Shown here in pieces: positions 41,387 to 52,560 of a DNA stretch of 64,000 bases. Under the pieces are notes generated by a model. The model was not told the origin of the DNA. It ran no database searches and was given only the letters and a program-made list of their open reading frames with translations. The stretch's first letter is position 1, and every line of letters starts with the position of its first letter. This stretch comes from a virus: the IMG/VR virus record IMGVR_UViG_3300023184_000033, positions 62,001 through 126,000 of that record; one strand, given 5' to 3'. Made by a program: the position numbers and the translations under genes.

Positions 41387-44300
41387 GATATTGCAATAGC
41401 TCTAAATTTCTTAATTTGTGGAACAATTTCTGTTGCACCGGAATACATAACAACTTTAACAGCAAACGTTTGGAAAGAATTATGTATAACGCCATTACTT
41501 GTGTAGGAAATGTTATCCAAGAAATAATTTTGTTCAATAAAGTCTGTGTAAGAAGATGAATTTTTTGTTACACTATCTATATTTGGAACTAGAATCCATG
41601 GTTTAGTAGTAAATGCACTTACATCATCAGCAGCTAATACTTTAACAAACACATCAAAAGAAGTTCCACTCTGCATATTTGCATCAAACGTAACTTTAAT
41701 ACCTTTGGCATCAAATCCAGAAGCAAGTGTTACTGATCTTGTTACATATTTAGCAGAAGCATTACCACCACTTGCAGTAGTTTCTGGTATTGTAACATCA
41801 ACTCTATCATTGATAATGTTATTAATCATAATCATCGACATTCTATCTAGGTCAATAACAGGAGAAATGTTTTTATCAAGCGTTGCAAGTTTTGCTTTCA
41901 CCAATGTGTCACCATAAGCTGTATTATTTCTATATTTCTTTAATACTGTATTTTTATTAGCTAATAATGGAGTATATGATGTATCAAATATACCATCATT
42001 TTGGTTCATCATACTATAATCAATAGATGTAGTATTATTAAAGTCCAACTCTTGTGAAATTAAATCTACAATTTCAAAATCAAATGCCTGTGCGGGAGCA
42101 TCAGATTTAAATGTTGCTTCATAAGTTTTTGTTGTGTCAAATTGAGCATAATACAACTTGAACGATAAGTCTGAAGATTGGTCAGCAGTCCAAGTTGAAC
42201 CATTTTGCGATATAAACAAACTACCAATATTTGGTTGTTCTGAGACTGTATTTGTTGAGCCAATTTGTTTTTGTCCCACAGTCGCATAATATACTTTTGT
42301 TTTACTGCTATTTGAACCAACAACAATTGCATATTCGCCAGGTTGCAGATAGACAGGATCAGCAAATCTAAACAAAGTTTCAACAGATGCATCGGTTGAT
42401 GTGTTTATATCATAAGGATTTTTCCAAACAGTTGATGATGGAATAACTTTAGTGGAATTTGGATATCCATTAACTGTAGGTCTAATCTGTGCAAACACAG
42501 GCAACTTATCATCAACACTTTCAAAATACAAACTAACACCAGTCAAGAAAACACCGTTAGGATAAATTCCTGCAGGAACAAAGAATGTCTGTGCTAATGG
42601 ATCAGTAGTACAGGCTATGAATGAGGTTCTACTACCAAATGGTTCTTTGTTTGCTTTTGCAGCTGCTTCAAAATCAGCTCGGATTTTCGCATCTGCTTGA
42701 AGTGCCGTCAGGCCAAACTGTGTGCCACCCATAATAATATTTTCAGCAGCCAGAGCACCTCTACTAGTCCATATTGTTCCACCTGCGGCATTTTTAATAG
42801 TAGCTGCATACCAAGAGGGATTTGTTCCCCAGGTAGTAGCTGCACCAGTTGTTCCTTGATTGTCAATCTTACACTTAATCTGGTGTGCGCCTGGAGCTAA
42901 CCAGTTAACGGTAACATCTATGTATAATTTTCCATCATTACTATTTGGCCAAGCCGGTGTTTTCCAATGTTCAGAATTCTTATATTTTCCAATAGGTTCA
43001 TTATCAATCCAAACTTCAACATCATCATCGGCACCAAATGATATTGTGTGATTAGAACCAAAAGCTTGAGTTGTTGTAAAATTTCTATAAATTGTAAATG
43101 TTTGGCCAGATTTTAGATTTGTGTTGTCTCCTTCAGCCACTGGATATACAGCATTTGCCGCAACAAACTCAACACCAGTATTATTAGTCAATCCCGTACC
43201 AGCACCAGTGATCGCATAAACAATTGGTGAGGTCGTGGTGCTGCCCTGCTGTAACGCATAATATGCATTTAGCCAATAGATAAATCCTCCTAAGTCTGGA
43301 TTTCTATTCAAGTTTGCTGGATTTCTATAATAAGAAAGTATAGTCGGCCCAGTAATTGCAATTGCCTCGGCTTTCATCGCTGCGTTTAACCATATTTTAC
43401 CGCCGCCGGCCGGAGTACGAGAATTTGGATCAGCAATTGCTTGGTTGTAAGTTTGAGTAGTTATCAGATATGTGTATGCCTCAATGGCTTCTTTCATAGT
43501 CAAACTAGAATCAACAAAGTCACCAATTTTTGGTTTAGTAAGTAATACACCCGTAGCAACACTTACAGCACTAGCCGTACTTTGAATTGTTGTTGTTTTA
43601 TTTTGACTAATTGGAGCGTCTAGTTTTAATTCAACTGTTGCTGTTGACTTACTATAACCATTTAATGGATTAATATAAATTGCAATCGTTGCTGGCGTAG
43701 TGTCCGAAACAGAAATTGTTCCTGTAATTATATCTAATCTAGGAATTGTTCTGTTTTCAGCTTTGCCATATTTTTCGTAATGCCATTGACCAAATGCATC
43801 AATACCTTGTGTTGCAAATTTTCTAAAATCTGCATTAGCAAAATATGCAATTGCTTCTAACTCAACTGTTGCATAAATTTTGGTATAACCACCACTAAAA
43901 GTATTTGATGCATAAGAATTTGTACCAGTTGCACCATCATTAAATAAAGATTTAATATCAGCATAAGAGTTGACATAAGCGGTGTAGTTAAAACCACCAG
44001 AAACGTTCAAAACAGTATTTGTAGATGATGTTGCACCTTTAGTTAACCACATACCATCAACATTTGAGATGGTGAATGGTACTATAACAGAACCGCCAAC
44101 ATTTGTAGATGTAACGACATATGTGAGAGTCTCACTCATGTTTATACTAGTAGGTCCACTAACTGAATAAACTGCTGCCTTTGGACCAGAATAGAAAGAT
44201 GTTGTTGCTTGTCTATTATCATTAAAATAAAATGTCCAAATATAAGAACCAACTCTAGTTACTACATAATCTAAAGTTGTTGTTGTGCCAGGAGGACTTA

Positions 44301-47300
44301 ATGGTAGAGTACCACTAGCAGGAATTCTTTCACCATAGTTACTTACAGCATAATAATTTCCATTATTAGGTCCATTAACAACATTAAATGATATCTTATC
44401 ATTTTGTATACAAGATGTTGATGTGCTTAAATTAACTCCACTAGAATTTTTAGCGGAAAGCTCAATTGGCACTATGGGTGTTGCATTAATTGTAAATCCT
44501 GCATATACTTCTGGTAAAATGCTATTTAATTTTAATTTTACATTTTTAATATCATTAACTACAGATGCGGAAGTTAATAAAACAGATGCGTTGCCGTTTG
44601 AATCTGTTGTAAATGATCCAGTTAAACTAGCACCAGCAATGTTTGCAGATTCAACACCGGTAATTGTATAAGGTACACTTACGCCGGCACCAACATTCAC
44701 CGTTGACAATGTTACGTTAGCTGTTTTACCAATATTAAGTGCAGTTCCCAATGAAGGTTGAATTTGACTTGTGTTGGCGACCAACATGTAAGATTTAATA
44801 GCAGAAATTGGAACATTTACCGATTTACTGGATGTGTTTCCTGTTCCCCATGTGTATTGAATTGTGAATACATCAGAACCTCTCATTGCATAGTTAGAAT
44901 TAACTTGATACAATAATGTATTTGAACCAGATGGTGAATTTATTGTGAAAGCGCCACTTGTTTGATTACCTTTACTACTCACAACAGAATATTCATTTGT
45001 ATTGGCTGTTGATGTGATTGCGTAATAAACAGTTTGATTACTTGGGATACTTGAAGCTGAGAATATAGACTGTATGGTATTGCCAGCAACAATAGAAGAA
45101 TTTGCTGCAACACTAAATGTTGGAACAAATGCACTTTGAATTGCTACATTACATAACAATTGTTGTGGTCCTTTATATTGTGGATTTCCGGTATCTGTCG
45201 GAACATCAACTTCAAGAGTGATGTATTTGTTTACATAACTACTGATTGCACCACTATTAATTGGTATACTTACAATGGCCTGATTTTTGGAGTTTGTACC
45301 AATTGTACGTATAATTGTATTTCCACGAACGAAACCATTTCCCAAATCAGTGTTAACAATTGAACCAGAAATGTTTGCATTGTATGTTTTTCCCGCAGGA
45401 GCATTTTGAACATTGAAGATGAAATTAATAACACCACCTTCTCTGATAGTTGTATAATCAGGAGTTAATGTATATGATGCATCTGGCAACGCTGCAGTAG
45501 TAATTGCTCCAACATTTTTTGTAGTAATTGATGAATTGTCTGTACCATTTAAGCTTAATCTGGTAATAATATCCTGGTTTGGCTTTGTAGAAACAATTAA
45601 TGGACTTAATGTTTGTAGTAAACCTTGTGCATAGAAAGTGGTAGATGCATAAGATTTTCCAAGAGCAATACTAATAGGACTGTCACACAAAACAATATTG
45701 ATATTTCCTGTTAAGAATTTGACATCGTTATCATTTGGAATACAAATTTTACCAGAAGCAGAACCGGAAGAATCAGTATAAACAGCCATATCATGAGGTG
45801 AAATTCCACTATTATTAATTAGTGAAGTGTAACCATCAGGAAGCAAATAACTTGTCATGTTTAAACCATTCATATACAAGTATAAATTGGTTTTTGGTGA
45901 CATACCATCTACACGAAAACTTATTTCTTTCTTTCTTGCATAAGGAATTACTGTTTGATTTACAGTTGCAGTAGAAGATGATGTAACAACGCCTGGCGGA
46001 GAACTTAATATCTGTGAGTTTTGGGGCGTACCAACTTGACCAGAAACATTACGAACAGTATTTGTCCCTAAAACAGAATTGATTGTATCTGTTGTTTGTT
46101 CACCGGACCATAGAGTCTGCCATGCATTCCATTGTGTTTCAACAGATGAGTAAGCAGAGTAGTTATCGTTTTCACCATTTGTGTTTACGATAACAACCGG
46201 CGGAGTAACTATATCAAACCAAACGTCAGATTGTGGACTTAATTTTATTTCACCAACATAGGCAACAACGTCAAATGGATTTACTTTAATTGAACCTGAT
46301 GCAATTGGCTGATTGCCTCCAGGCATTACTTCGGAAACATAAGGTACTGTTATAAGAGATGAAAATGCTGAATTACCAGAAATTACTGTATTACTTGATT
46401 CTCTTGTATAATTTAACTTAACGTTCTCAGACAAATACAGCGGTCTTGCTAATTTGTTTGTGTAATCAATAGATGCACGATATTCATTACTACCAACATC
46501 ACCAACACCAGAACCAACGAAAGAATCGACAATAAAACCATTTTTAAATTGTGTATTGCCATTGTTGTCGGTAACAACTTGTGAGTTAACTTGAGTCTCT
46601 AAGAAATTTAATGAAGTATAATACTCCATATTTGTTAAACGTGTATCAAGATTGGAAATATCCTTCATAGTATAACGTTTGTGTGGTATAACTTGAAGAC
46701 CAACATCAGTCTCACGATATGTGTATGGTGAAAAATCTAACACATATAGTGTAACAGCATCACTTTGATTTGCTGGAGGTTGTGGTTTAACATCAGGAAT
46801 ACCTTGAATGTCTTTAAACAAACCATCTCTGGTCAGTACAACCTTATCAATTCTTCCAAGGTAGTATGTGATATCAGCAATAACGTTTTGATAATTATTT
46901 GTTGTTGGAATCTGGTGTGATGCCAACGAATATGTTGTTGTATCATCAACCCTTCTTGGTCTAAAATCTATACAATCACTTAATGATACAACTTTTCCTG
47001 TTACAAGCGATTTGTATGTTGGTATGATACCATAATCAATCGGATATGATTCTGGTGAGATGTAACCCAATCCAGAATGTGTGAAGTAACTATAAACCGG
47101 TAAAACTTTTATTGTACTCTGTGGTGCAGATTTTCTATTAATTGATGCATGGTCATAAATTGTATCTCTTTGGCCAGTATCCAATGAATATAATGTTACT
47201 TTATTGTCTAACACAGTCCAATTACCTGTGGATGTACTTGGAGTATTATTTAAATTAGTTCCTGAAATTGAAATGTATGCAATACCAGATACAGAAACAA

Positions 47301-49233
47301 CATCACCACTATTATATGTTGTTGCACTACTCCAACTTCCCAAATATGAAGAAGTTAAAGGATATTCATATACACCGTCAATTTGATACACATCAGACTT
47401 TAATAAACTATAAGCGTTTGTGTTTGAAATGCTTAATTCTGTCCCAACATATTTTAATACAGCAGTTTTTTGTTTATAAGAATCGTTTGTTGTATGAATA
47501 CGTGCAATAATGTTTACGTTACGACCATTATAAATGTTAGAACCAAAATTAACTGTTGCTTGATATGCTGTAGGTAGAGTTACACTAGCATTATCCATTG
47601 GAATAAATGTTCCACTAGTTGTTTCTACCGCAATATAGTTATCAATAATATTTGGTCCTGAACCTGAACCAACAAACGCATCGGTAGATTTGCAAGAAAT
47701 ACTTACTGTATTACCAGAAATTGTTCCTGTAAAATTTTGATTGTAATAGTATTCAACATTACGTAAATTTTTCACATATGATCTTGGCAATGTGAACAAC
47801 ATTGAGTTGTAATCAGAAAGATATAATTGAGTACCTTTACCATCAACTTGAGCTGAACTATCAATCAAACATTTGAATGTTGGTGTTGAATAGTTGCCAC
47901 CATTTGGTGCAGTCAATGATTTTACAGAAGAAAATTGACTAGAAGTTAGTGTGCTATTGTCTAGGTATAATGCATAAATTGCAGCTGCACCCACGCCACT
48001 TACATATTCAATACCTTTAATGTATGTCGTACCAATTCTAGAAGAAGAACTTGTGGGTGTTGTGATGTTATGTAATTCAACTAATGTGGATGTATTAATG
48101 TTTGGTAATCCACCAACAAGACTACTTACGAGTGTGTAATTTCCATAAGCAGAATTGATAATGTAAGAATTATCTGTGCCAGTTGTACGTGATTTATCTA
48201 CTGAAATTGTTGTTGTGGAAATTGTTTCAACTTCATACCCCTGGACAAATGCAGAACCAGGACTCACCTTCAACACTAATTTGTCCAAATCTTGTGGGTC
48301 ATTAATAATGGTTGGAATAAAATTCTTAATGATGAAGTCGCCACTAGTGTCAAATGTTCTTTTAGCCATTGTATCCATGATGGCAGAATATATGGGTGTT
48401 CTTTGGTCAGTTAATAAATTGCCGTCTTTAATGGAAACCAATTGAATAAAGTTTGGATATGTGACCGCAGTATCTGTGTACGTCTGTGTCGTTAACTGTA
48501 AGTCAATCTTATAACGGTCTGCACCAGGAGCAAGATAGTTTGATGCACCAAGAGCTGGATCCAATAAGGATGAATCATCAGCATAATCTATTACTGATTC
48601 TACAATATTTAAACCAACAACACCCGAAGCTATTTTTGAATATTTACCAACAACAACAGATTGTTCCGCACAGTATAAGAACGTACCATTACCAAAAAAT
48701 ACACCTTCGGAAATGTGAAAAATTAGAGATGAACCAGATGCTGATGTGGCCGCACTAGTAAAATAATTAACGCCAGTATTTGAATTTTTATTTAATGTCG
48801 CATAGAAATTTGTGTTATCAGAAAACGGAGTCTGGCTACCACTAACAATACTTACATGCAGTGTTGGCAAATCAGTTGCTGTTGCTGGCGTATATTTTTT
48901 AACGAGAGCAATTTTACCAGTTGAAGTTTCAACAATATATTGACCTTCAATTGTAGTATAATCTACATTAACAATCGTTGTTCCGTTATCATAACTTGGA
49001 TTTACTTTTAAATAGAATACACTATCATCTAGTTGGTGTTGACCACCTTTGACTACTGAACCTTCAGCAAAAATATTTGATGCAAAACTTCCAATTTGGT
49101 TACCCAAAATAGATTGCATCTGTGTGAGTTCTCTCGCTTGAACGGCTCTACCTGGTCTAAACAATACACGGTAAAACGCTTTTGCGGGATCAAAATCATC
49201 ATAGTATGGGTCAACATTAAAATTCAGAGCCAT
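41383..49233 (-). CDS. Giant multidomain baseplate/fibre protein (DUF4815-type N-terminus)
   Basis: 2616 residues. The N-terminus (NVDPYYDDFDPAKAFYRVLFRPGRAVQARELTQMQ) is the DUF4815-type start of marine T4-phage structural proteins, and that region runs to about residue 1230. About 1250-1770 is a chain of Ig-like domains (repeated N-SS-V-x-G/E patterns). About 1790-2000 holds two segments like those of secreted RTX/DUF4214 proteins (FGQWHYEKYGKAENRTIP; YRNPANLNRNPDLGGFIYWL). About 2030-2160 is a PA14/galactose-binding-like domain (ISFGADDDVEVWIDNEPIG). The C-terminal ~430 residues (DPLAQTFFVPAGIYP) return to the phage family. Probably a baseplate-anchored host-contact protein. Confidence 0.8.
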   Translation of the reverse strand: MALNFNVDPYYDDFDPAKAFYRVLFRPGRAVQARELTQMQSILGNQIGSFASNIFAEGSVVKGGQHQLDDSVFYLKVNPSYDNGTTIVNVDYTTIEGQYIVETSTGKIALVKKYTPATATDLPTLHVSIVSGSQTPFSDNTNFYATLNKNSNTGVNYFTSAATSASGSSLIFHISEGVFFGNGTFLYCAEQSVVVGKYSKIASGVVGLNIVESVIDYADDSSLLDPALGASNYLAPGADRYKIDLQLTTQTYTDTAVTYPNFIQLVSIKDGNLLTDQRTPIYSAIMDTMAKRTFDTSGDFIIKNFIPTIINDPQDLDKLVLKVSPGSAFVQGYEVETISTTTISVDKSRTTGTDNSYIINSAYGNYTLVSSLVGGLPNINTSTLVELHNITTPTSSSSRIGTTYIKGIEYVSGVGAAAIYALYLDNSTLTSSQFSSVKSLTAPNGGNYSTPTFKCLIDSSAQVDGKGTQLYLSDYNSMLFTLPRSYVKNLRNVEYYYNQNFTGTISGNTVSISCKSTDAFVGSGSGPNIIDNYIAVETTSGTFIPMDNASVTLPTAYQATVNFGSNIYNGRNVNIIARIHTTNDSYKQKTAVLKYVGTELSISNTNAYSLLKSDVYQIDGVYEYPLTSSYLGSWSSATTYNSGDVVSVSGIAYISISGTNLNNTPSTSTGNWTVLDNKVTLYSLDTGQRDTIYDHASINRKSAPQSTIKVLPVYSYFTHSGLGYISPESYPIDYGIIPTYKSLVTGKVVSLSDCIDFRPRRVDDTTTYSLASHQIPTTNNYQNVIADITYYLGRIDKVVLTRDGLFKDIQGIPDVKPQPPANQSDAVTLYVLDFSPYTYRETDVGLQVIPHKRYTMKDISNLDTRLTNMEYYTSLNFLETQVNSQVVTDNNGNTQFKNGFIVDSFVGSGVGDVGSNEYRASIDYTNKLARPLYLSENVKLNYTRESSNTVISGNSAFSSLITVPYVSEVMPGGNQPIASGSIKVNPFDVVAYVGEIKLSPQSDVWFDIVTPPVVIVNTNGENDNYSAYSSVETQWNAWQTLWSGEQTTDTINSVLGTNTVRNVSGQVGTPQNSQILSSPPGVVTSSSTATVNQTVIPYARKKEISFRVDGMSPKTNLYLYMNGLNMTSYLLPDGYTSLINNSGISPHDMAVYTDSSGSASGKICIPNDNDVKFLTGNINIVLCDSPISIALGKSYASTTFYAQGLLQTLSPLIVSTKPNQDIITRLSLNGTDNSSITTKNVGAITTAALPDASYTLTPDYTTIREGGVINFIFNVQNAPAGKTYNANISGSIVNTDLGNGFVRGNTIIRTIGTNSKNQAIVSIPINSGAISSYVNKYITLEVDVPTDTGNPQYKGPQQLLCNVAIQSAFVPTFSVAANSSIVAGNTIQSIFSASSIPSNQTVYYAITSTANTNEYSVVSSKGNQTSGAFTINSPSGSNTLLYQVNSNYAMRGSDVFTIQYTWGTGNTSSKSVNVPISAIKSYMLVANTSQIQPSLGTALNIGKTANVTLSTVNVGAGVSVPYTITGVESANIAGASLTGSFTTDSNGNASVLLTSASVVNDIKNVKLKLNSILPEVYAGFTINATPIVPIELSAKNSSGVNLSTSTSCIQNDKISFNVVNGPNNGNYYAVSNYGERIPASGTLPLSPPGTTTTLDYVVTRVGSYIWTFYFNDNRQATTSFYSGPKAAVYSVSGPTSINMSETLTYVVTSTNVGGSVIVPFTISNVDGMWLTKGATSSTNTVLNVSGGFNYTAYVNSYADIKSLFNDGATGTNSYASNTFSGGYTKIYATVELEAIAYFANADFRKFATQGIDAFGQWHYEKYGKAENRTIPRLDIITGTISVSDTTPATIAIYINPLNGYSKSTATVELKLDAPISQNKTTTIQSTASAVSVATGVLLTKPKIGDFVDSSLTMKEAIEAYTYLITTQTYNQAIADPNSRTPAGGGKIWLNAAMKAEAIAITGPTILSYYRNPANLNRNPDLGGFIYWLNAYYALQQGSTTTSPIVYAITGAGTGLTNNTGVEFVAANAVYPVAEGDNTNLKSGQTFTIYRNFTTTQAFGSNHTISFGADDDVEVWIDNEPIGKYKNSEHWKTPAWPNSNDGKLYIDVTVNWLAPGAHQIKCKIDNQGTTGAATTWGTNPSWYAATIKNAAGGTIWTSRGALAAENIIMGGTQFGLTALQADAKIRADFEAAAKANKEPFGSRTSFIACTTDPLAQTFFVPAGIYPNGVFLTGVSLYFESVDDKLPVFAQIRPTVNGYPNSTKVIPSSTVWKNPYDINTSTDASVETLFRFADPVYLQPGEYAIVVGSNSSKTKVYYATVGQKQIGSTNTVSEQPNIGSLFISQNGSTWTADQSSDLSFKLYYAQFDTTKTYEATFKSDAPAQAFDFEIVDLISQELDFNNTTSIDYSMMNQNDGIFDTSYTPLLANKNTVLKKYRNNTAYGDTLVKAKLATLDKNISPVIDLDRMSMIMINNIINDRVDVTIPETTASGGNASAKYVTRSVTLASGFDAKGIKVTFDANMQSGTSFDVFVKVLAADDVSAFTTKPWILVPNIDSVTKNSSSYTDFIEQNYFLDNISYTSNGVIHNSFQTFAVKVVMYSGATEIVPQIKKFRAIAIS

Positions 49234-49242
49234 TTTTTTCCT

Positions 49243-50610
49243 TTAGTATCCCAATACAAACTTAAATTGTTCTATTCCATCAACACTTCTTTGAATTCCA
49301 CTTCTGTTCTCTATATATGAAACATATCCTGAAAACGGTACGATATTTGGTTGATTATATAACAACAGTGTTCGAGCTGTTTTTGAATCTGTTCCAAAAA
49401 TTGGAGCATTCGTAACATTACTGCCTGATATATTTATAAGCTTAACCACGTTGGATGCTGGGTCAAAATCTAAAACTGTTGCAGTAAGTGTTGGATTTGT
49501 AATTTCACCTTGATATACAATTTCACCTAAATTAAACACACCAAATCCTGGTGCAACGTTTACGATTGTAGACAAGTCATAAATTGGATCAGAAGCTATA
49601 CCTGTAGGATCATCCAAAGCAGAAGGATTCACCAACATTCCTAATTGGTGATATGTAATATCTGTTGGCACATAACCACCTTCGGAACCATCAAACTCAC
49701 AGGTGAGCATAACGTTTGTGCAACCCAACTCAGGCACAGGATCATAACCGTGGCCACCTGGAGGTGAAATTGGTGCGTTTGCAGTTGCACCAGAGCCTAG
49801 AGTTGAGTTAATTGCAATATTTGCAAATGTGTATCCTACACCTGGATTTGTAACTGCAATATCAGTAACTTGGCCACCAGAAACAATTGCAGTTGCCGTT
49901 GCACCAACACCATCACCAGTTACAACTATAGAGATAGCTGCATTTGCGGGATCATATCCTGAACCAGGATTTGTTATATTAATAACTTCAATGTCACCTG
50001 CGCCAACATTATTTTTTGCGAATGAAAAACTTGATGCGCCCAAAGGAACAGGAAGCCAAGTTGTGTCTAAGAAATTGATTTTAGAACCCGAGTCGATGGT
50101 ATACATGAATTTCCATTTGTACAAATCGGCACCCTCATAGATTCCATTTGCACCATAAGTTCCAGGTTCAAAGTATGGTTCATATGTGGATAGTCCACCA
50201 TTATTGTTCCACAAACATTTGAAAACTTGGTCATAACGATTCTTAACATAAAATGTTTTGATTAAGTTGTCGTTTGAATCTAATCCAAACATCTCAACAT
50301 CGTCACGATAGTAATCATATACACGATTTGCATCCCAATCAACCCTACGGATCACTGGAGAGATATTGTTTGTGTTGATTTTTTTCATAACAAACATGTT
50401 CTTAAAGATATTTTTAAGAGATTTTTGTGTCTGAGTTGGTACTGGTGGATTTTCATTGTTCAACCAAGGATCAACTTGAGCTAAGAAACAATAGATAGTT
50501 GCCAGAGGAACGTTACTTGGTGGAACAACAGCTACAGGTGAATAGTACGTCTGTAGAACCTGAGAGGTCTTTGTTCCGTTTGTGAGTAGATTAGGATATT
50601 GTTGTGCCAT
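49243..50610 (-). CDS. 8: gp8 baseplate wedge protein
   Basis: Baseplate wedge subunit. The 455 residues have the gp8 core: WDANRVYDYYRDDVEMFG, KNRYDQVFKCLWNNNGGLSTYEPYFEPG, ADLYKWKFMYTIDSGSKINFLDTTWLPVP. T4 gp8 is 334 residues. The extra portion is a central repeat region with INITNPGSGYDPANA/IAVTNPGVGYTFAN units, which are small beta repeats also seen in the gp6 and gp7-position proteins here. It lies in T4 order downstream of gp6 and the gp7-position gene. Confidence 0.92.
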   Translation of the reverse strand: MAQQYPNLLTNGTKTSQVLQTYYSPVAVVPPSNVPLATIYCFLAQVDPWLNNENPPVPTQTQKSLKNIFKNMFVMKKINTNNISPVIRRVDWDANRVYDYYRDDVEMFGLDSNDNLIKTFYVKNRYDQVFKCLWNNNGGLSTYEPYFEPGTYGANGIYEGADLYKWKFMYTIDSGSKINFLDTTWLPVPLGASSFSFAKNNVGAGDIEVINITNPGSGYDPANAAISIVVTGDGVGATATAIVSGGQVTDIAVTNPGVGYTFANIAINSTLGSGATANAPISPPGGHGYDPVPELGCTNVMLTCEFDGSEGGYVPTDITYHQLGMLVNPSALDDPTGIASDPIYDLSTIVNVAPGFGVFNLGEIVYQGEITNPTLTATVLDFDPASNVVKLINISGSNVTNAPIFGTDSKTARTLLLYNQPNIVPFSGYVSYIENRSGIQRSVDGIEQFKFVLGY

Positions 50611-50625
50611 AGTCTTTATTTATCG

Positions 50626-52557
50626 TTACTTTGTAATGGATACAAAGGTATTTGCAAGTGTTCCATCCATACTCCAGTATTTTACATAGATGGTTGATGT
50701 GCCTGGAATATTATATGATGTTGAATTAACTGTTGAGTTGAGAGCAGAAACTCCGTGTGTGAATGTTTGGTTTGTGCCAGCAGTATTTGTAATCCATGCA
50801 TCAACGACTTTACCTGTTACAAAATTAGACAATGTAACTACTAAACCTGTTGCAGTCTGAGCACGAACGACAGAATTGTTTGCAAAGTCAATTGTAATTG
50901 CAGTCTGTGAACTTGGGTAAATGTTTGGTGTATAGATGAAACCTTTTTGTGGACTAACAGCACCACTAAATATTACAGAGTCTGCATTGAACGATGCGAC
51001 TTTTTGAATTGTATTTGAACCATTTGGTGTATTCCAGAATTCAATACGAGTTCCTCTTGCAGTATCACTAAATGACTCGCCTGCAACCAAGTCAATCTTT
51101 GTTGGTGATGATGATGGGAATTGTGTTCCAGTAAAACCATTACCAACAATACGCATCAGAACATCATTGTTTGCAACAGCTGCAGGTGCGGTAACAGAAC
51201 CACGACCCATACGACCAACTAAAACTGGGTAGGTATTTTGACCAAAACTATCCATAACAACACGTGTTACTGTGTTGGCTTTACCGGTCATCTGTAACAA
51301 GTAGTTTGTATTCGATGAAGCATAAGCTGAGTTTGCACCAGTAATTTGTACAAGTGCAACGTTAGGGTCAAAAGTACTATTGTTAAAGTCAACAAGTACT
51401 CCGTTGGTTACCAGATTTCCTGTTATAGCAAGGTCTTTGGTGATGTTTGTAGTACGATTAATAACCAAATTAGCTGTTGCAATCGATTGGCCAATAACCA
51501 TATCAACGTTGGTCAATGAAGAATAAATTGCATTGTTTGATAAAGTTAAGTTACCAATATTACCGGTATTACCAGTAACTGTACCAATAACTGTTACATT
51601 TCCCGGTGTTGTCAGAGTTCCTGTGCTATTAAATGTCCAATTATTGGATCCGAATCCAAGTAATAAAGTATAATTTTGAGTTGTAATTGTAGATATGGAA
51701 GGACTTGACGCTGGATTTGTTGTTGTAACTGTTAGAATATTGTTTACATTCATTGTTCCTGCTACGTTCAAATCGCCACCAAATGTGCCTGATGTGTTGG
51801 CCAATGCATTGTTTGCTTTATTGAACGCAGCCCATGCAGCATTGTTGGCCGTAGTTATGTTGGTATTCTGTGTTACATCAACACCAGTCTGATATACAAT
51901 ACTATTTGAATTGGTATTTGCTAATGTAAACGCAGCAACAGTATATGCAAGAGTTGCTGCAGCCGTATTCTGTACAGTACCATCATTAAATGTCAATGTC
52001 TTTCCGTTTACCAACCGCAAACCATCAGAAGTAACTTTTGCAATTACATTTGCAGAAGTACCGCCACCAGCAATGAAACGTGTTTCTGTATTTGATGACG
52101 TTGTACCAACAATCAAGTTACCACCAACAGCACCACTTGTATTACCTTGTACATACAGATAACCACTCATAGGTTCAATCGCCGTACCAATGTTATTGAA
52201 TTCAGAACCAGGAGCGTAATCCTTGTTTGCAAATCCCATATCAACAAAGTATGTTGAATCTGTACCTGTGTTTGCAGTAATCACGTGGTCAGCAGTACCA
52301 CCATTACTCAAATTAATAAAGTTGGTTTGCACGTAACTTTCACCTCGAAGTGCAAACTGTGCAACAGTATTTGGTAATGTGATAGCATTATTACCAACAT
52401 TCAGTACATTGTTTGCATAAAGACCGGCAGCAAGTGTTGTGGCTGTAAACTTACCTGTAATACCAGCTTGTGCATCAACAGCAACGAACACGGTGTTCGA
52501 TGTGTTAGCATTCAGCTGAGTTATTAAAGGTAATTGCGTAATCTTAATCGTTGACAT
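50626..52557 (-). CDS. Fibre-like virion protein between gp7-position gene and gp8
   Basis: A 643-residue protein that starts MSTIKITQLPLITQLNANTSNTVFVAVD, a common marine phage fibre opening. Asn/Thr-rich beta repeats follow, with NGKTLTFNDGTVQNTAA and a C-terminal domain (YTPNIYPSSQTAITIDFANNSVVRAQT). No catalytic motif. Inserted inside the wedge operon, it may be a short fibre or wedge accessory. No late box lies directly upstream, so it is probably co-transcribed with the wedge genes. Confidence 0.75.
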   Translation of the reverse strand: MSTIKITQLPLITQLNANTSNTVFVAVDAQAGITGKFTATTLAAGLYANNVLNVGNNAITLPNTVAQFALRGESYVQTNFINLSNGGTADHVITANTGTDSTYFVDMGFANKDYAPGSEFNNIGTAIEPMSGYLYVQGNTSGAVGGNLIVGTTSSNTETRFIAGGGTSANVIAKVTSDGLRLVNGKTLTFNDGTVQNTAAATLAYTVAAFTLANTNSNSIVYQTGVDVTQNTNITTANNAAWAAFNKANNALANTSGTFGGDLNVAGTMNVNNILTVTTTNPASSPSISTITTQNYTLLLGFGSNNWTFNSTGTLTTPGNVTVIGTVTGNTGNIGNLTLSNNAIYSSLTNVDMVIGQSIATANLVINRTTNITKDLAITGNLVTNGVLVDFNNSTFDPNVALVQITGANSAYASSNTNYLLQMTGKANTVTRVVMDSFGQNTYPVLVGRMGRGSVTAPAAVANNDVLMRIVGNGFTGTQFPSSSPTKIDLVAGESFSDTARGTRIEFWNTPNGSNTIQKVASFNADSVIFSGAVSPQKGFIYTPNIYPSSQTAITIDFANNSVVRAQTATGLVVTLSNFVTGKVVDAWITNTAGTNQTFTHGVSALNSTVNSTSYNIPGTSTIYVKYWSMDGTLANTFVSITK

Positions 52558-52560
52558 TCT

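Noticed and set aside
50617-50624. GATAAATA late-promoter-like motif before gp8
   Set aside because: It lies only 6 nt upstream of the gp8 ATG, too close to leave a normal leader; likely chance in AT-rich DNA.
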